Source of the DNA: Candidatus Zixiibacteriota bacterium
GTDB lineage: Bacteria; Zixibacteria; MSB-5A5; GN15; JACZUZ01
Assembly: GCA_024280775.1 (NCBI GenBank)
Contig: JAJRPM010000008.1
Coordinates: forward strand, 1 to 64,000
Direction: 5' to 3'
DNA length: 64,000 nt
In this document: piece after piece, positions 62,556 to 64,000 of the stretch
Numbering within the stretch: position 1 is the stretch's first letter
How the letters are laid out: each line of letters begins with the position of its first letter
Translations under genes and position numbers: made by a program
The notes under the pieces: generated by a model
The model's input: only the letters and a program-made list of their open reading frames with translations
What the model was told of the DNA's origin: nothing
Database searches by the model: none

Positions 62556-62599
62556 AGAGCGCCAGATTTGAGTCTGGGGTGACACAAAACTGGCGCTCT
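62556..62599 (-). terminator. Possible terminator between convergent genes
   Basis: AGAGCGCCAG (62556-62565) pairs perfectly with CTGGCGCTCT (62590-62599), and an inner AGATTTGAGTCT adds a small arm. On the minus strand a TTTCTATTTTG stretch follows, a loose T-run; none follows on the plus strand. It separates the EVE and DUF4234 genes. Confidence 0.68.
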
Positions 62600-62639
62600 G
62601 TAATAGTCTATTCTAAGACCTACATCTAATTCGTTACAA

Positions 62640-63029
62640 CTAGTTCGGCCTGCCGACAGTAGCAACTTTGTTTAAGTCGCTCTGTACCAGAAACCATACC
62701 GCAGGCGAAAAGAAAATCCAAAGAATGAAAACCAACCAGATTTCATACCTACCCTGATTCCATTTGTCATACAGCTGAGAATGCTTGTAATATGAATAGA
62801 AATTCGCAAACGGGATGAACAGCAATACCGTCCATAGCTCTGGTGAAGCATCACTATCCTGAGCCAAATACTGAAGCTCACGTGAGGTTACCAGGAACCA
62901 ATAGACTGAATAAAATCCGAGTGTGACAATCATCAGGAGAATCTGCATGCCCATACTACGATACTTGATAGACGTTGTAGAATAAGAATTACCTGCCGGT
63001 GGTTGTTGAGCCATACTCTGTTCGGTCAT
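62640..63029 (-). CDS. DUF4234 membrane protein
   Basis: 129 residues with a polar N-terminus (1-25) and three hydrophobic helices. The first, with T-L-G-F-Y-S-V-Y-W-F (about 36-46) and a following S-R-E-L, matches DUF4234, where L-G-I-Y-x-x-Y-W precedes a charged segment. Function unknown. It is 58 bases after the M28 peptidase stop on the same strand, possibly co-transcribed. Confidence 0.8.
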   Translation of the reverse strand: MTEQSMAQQPPAGNSYSTTSIKYRSMGMQILLMIVTLGFYSVYWFLVTSRELQYLAQDSDASPELWTVLLFIPFANFYSYYKHSQLYDKWNQGRYEIWLVFILWIFFSPAVWFLVQSDLNKVATVGRPN

Positions 63030-63087
63030 TCATACTTCCTTTCAGATAAACGCAGTAAGTTCAAATACTATCCAAAGCATTCTTAGC

Positions 63088-64000
63088 TTAGAAAATTAGA
63101 GTCATGGTAAGCTCTGTGCCGTCACGATCAACAACAACTTGCGTGGTGTCGCCCTTGCGGAATTTCGAGAGAGCCGCCATATAGGCGTATATATCTGCAA
63201 TCTCATACTCGCCTATCTTCACAACTATATCCCCTGAAAGAATACCAGCTATATCAGCGGCTCTTTCTTCGGTAACCCCGTCAATATGTAACCCTTTTTC
63301 CTCCCAGGTATAATCAGGCATCACACCAAGTGTAACTGTGAAACGTGGTGATTTACCCGGGGCGTCATCCTTGGTTTTAGTGAACTCAAGTTTTGGAGTT
63401 GAGGCGGCAAATCGCTCGATACAGGAACTTACAAAAGTAAGCACACTGGCCTCACCGCTGGCATTTATCATGCCGACATCATCTGTCGGCCTGTGATATT
63501 GCTTGTGCGCTCCAGTGAAAAAGAACAAAGTCGGAACTCCTCCGTTATAGAAAGCCGTATGATCCGATGGACCGACGCCTGATTCACTAGTTGTAATCTT
63601 GAAATCACCGTCATATTTCTCAAAATACTCCTTGAACGCCGGTGAGGTTCCAACGCCCTGAACCGGCAATCCCTTTTCTTCTTTCAAACGCCCAATCATG
63701 TCCATGTTGATCATAAACGTTACATCATCAAGCTCGATAGTGGGGTTCTTGACAAAATAGTTAGAACCCAACAGGCCAGATTCCTCACCGGAGAATGTCA
63801 TAAATAATATCGAGTAATCAAGTTCATCAGCCTTAGATGCAAAATAGCGCGCCAACTCTATCACTCCAGCTGTGCCACTTGCATTGTCGTCTGCGCCGTT
63901 GTGAATCTGTGGTTCCTTGCCAGTATATAGTGATCCTGAACCAGGTCCACCCCAGCCCAGATGATCATAATGCGCCCCCACAACTACAGTGCGGTTGTCA
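63088..64000 (-). CDS. M28 family aminopeptidase with PDZ domain (5' end beyond window)
   Basis: The C-terminal 304 residues are visible and the start is beyond position 64000. Co-catalytic zinc ligands are seen: H-Y-D-H-L-G, N-G-A-D-D-N-A-S-G, S-G-E-E-S-G-L-L-G, N-M-D-M-I-G-R, and the final His in P-S-D-H-T-A-F-Y. A PDZ domain occupies the last 95 residues (opening near V-T-L-G-V-M-P-D-Y). M28 plus PDZ is typical of secreted aminopeptidases of this bacterial group. It releases N-terminal amino acids from peptides outside the cytoplasm. Confidence 0.9.
   Translation of the reverse strand, partial: DNRTVVVGAHYDHLGWGGPGSGSLYTGKEPQIHNGADDNASGTAGVIELARYFASKADELDYSILFMTFSGEESGLLGSNYFVKNPTIELDDVTFMINMDMIGRLKEEKGLPVQGVGTSPAFKEYFEKYDGDFKITTSESGVGPSDHTAFYNGGVPTLFFFTGAHKQYHRPTDDVGMINASGEASVLTFVSSCIERFAASTPKLEFTKTKDDAPGKSPRFTVTLGVMPDYTWEEKGLHIDGVTEERAADIAGILSGDIVVKIGEYEIADIYAYMAALSKFRKGDTTQVVVDRDGTELTMTLIF

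Overview
The window looks like chromosomal DNA from an uncultivated Gram-negative bacterium of the FCB group. My best guess is Zixibacteria or a close relative. The guess rests on large secreted proteins ending in a C-terminal sorting domain with an N-P-F-N-P-[ST]-T core, dockerin and cohesin-like secreted proteins, an S8 peptidase with the same tail, a class II (B12-dependent) ribonucleotide reductase and moderate GC content. This is inference from gene content; there is no rRNA in the window. About 46 protein genes, one tRNA, one probable structured RNA and three families of REP-like repeats can be supported.

Layout. 1-1.2 kb: the tail of a RAYT (REP-associated) transposase, a REP doublet and a PfkB sugar kinase. 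1.4-4.8 kb: a solitary type IIG restriction-modification enzyme. 5-10.7 kb: inositol-phosphate synthase with a histone-like tail, then a tightly packed run of tmk, an S41 protease, a TauE-type exporter, its DUF1634 partner and a HAD phosphatase. 10.7-11.1 kb: a minus-strand structured RNA of unknown family. 11.3-16 kb: asnS, a HEPN-like protein, a methyltransferase and pyrF. 16.7-23.4 kb: a 1782-residue multidomain secreted protein and a smaller relative sharing a module. 23.6-29.2 kb: a PP2C phosphatase, tRNA-Arg(ACG), and two paralogous CheR-like methyltransferases flanking a beta-propeller/TraB-like fusion. 29.3-30.9 kb: a DMT transporter, a TfoX-like protein and an ArsC-like thioredoxin-fold selenoprotein whose UGA Sec codon splits the gene in ordinary annotation. 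31-33.7 kb: a large secreted protein. 33.9-38.1 kb: a trehalose cluster (phosphatase-synthase fusion, TreT, DUF5752). 38.3-42.9 kb: TPR and dockerin proteins, hemW and lepB. 43-51 kb: an S8 peptidase split by an in-frame TAA, two beta-propeller lipoproteins and a Hint-domain lipoprotein. 51.5-53.8 kb: an MDR oxidoreductase, a response regulator and a GIN-domain protein. 54-62 kb: the class II ribonucleotide reductase, a thioesterase and a B12-type ABC importer. 62-64 kb: an EVE protein, a DUF4234 protein and an M28 peptidase cut by the window edge.

Working together. The ribonucleotide reductase needs adenosylcobalamin, and a B12-type importer lies 0.6 kb downstream, so cobalamin salvage and DNA precursor synthesis are physically linked. 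tmk and pyrF add nucleotide synthesis. The trehalose cluster gives two routes to trehalose. Many of the remaining proteins are exported; lepB supplies the signal peptidase.

Most notable points: the selenoprotein; the unidentified structured RNA; three repeat families that share the GTRG-plus-hairpin layout of RAYT-mobilised REPs next to a RAYT tail; the Hint lipoprotein with a five-residue N-extein; the CheR/propeller-TraB/CheR arrangement; and a recurring secreted module with a G-K-Y-G-F-M-P core.
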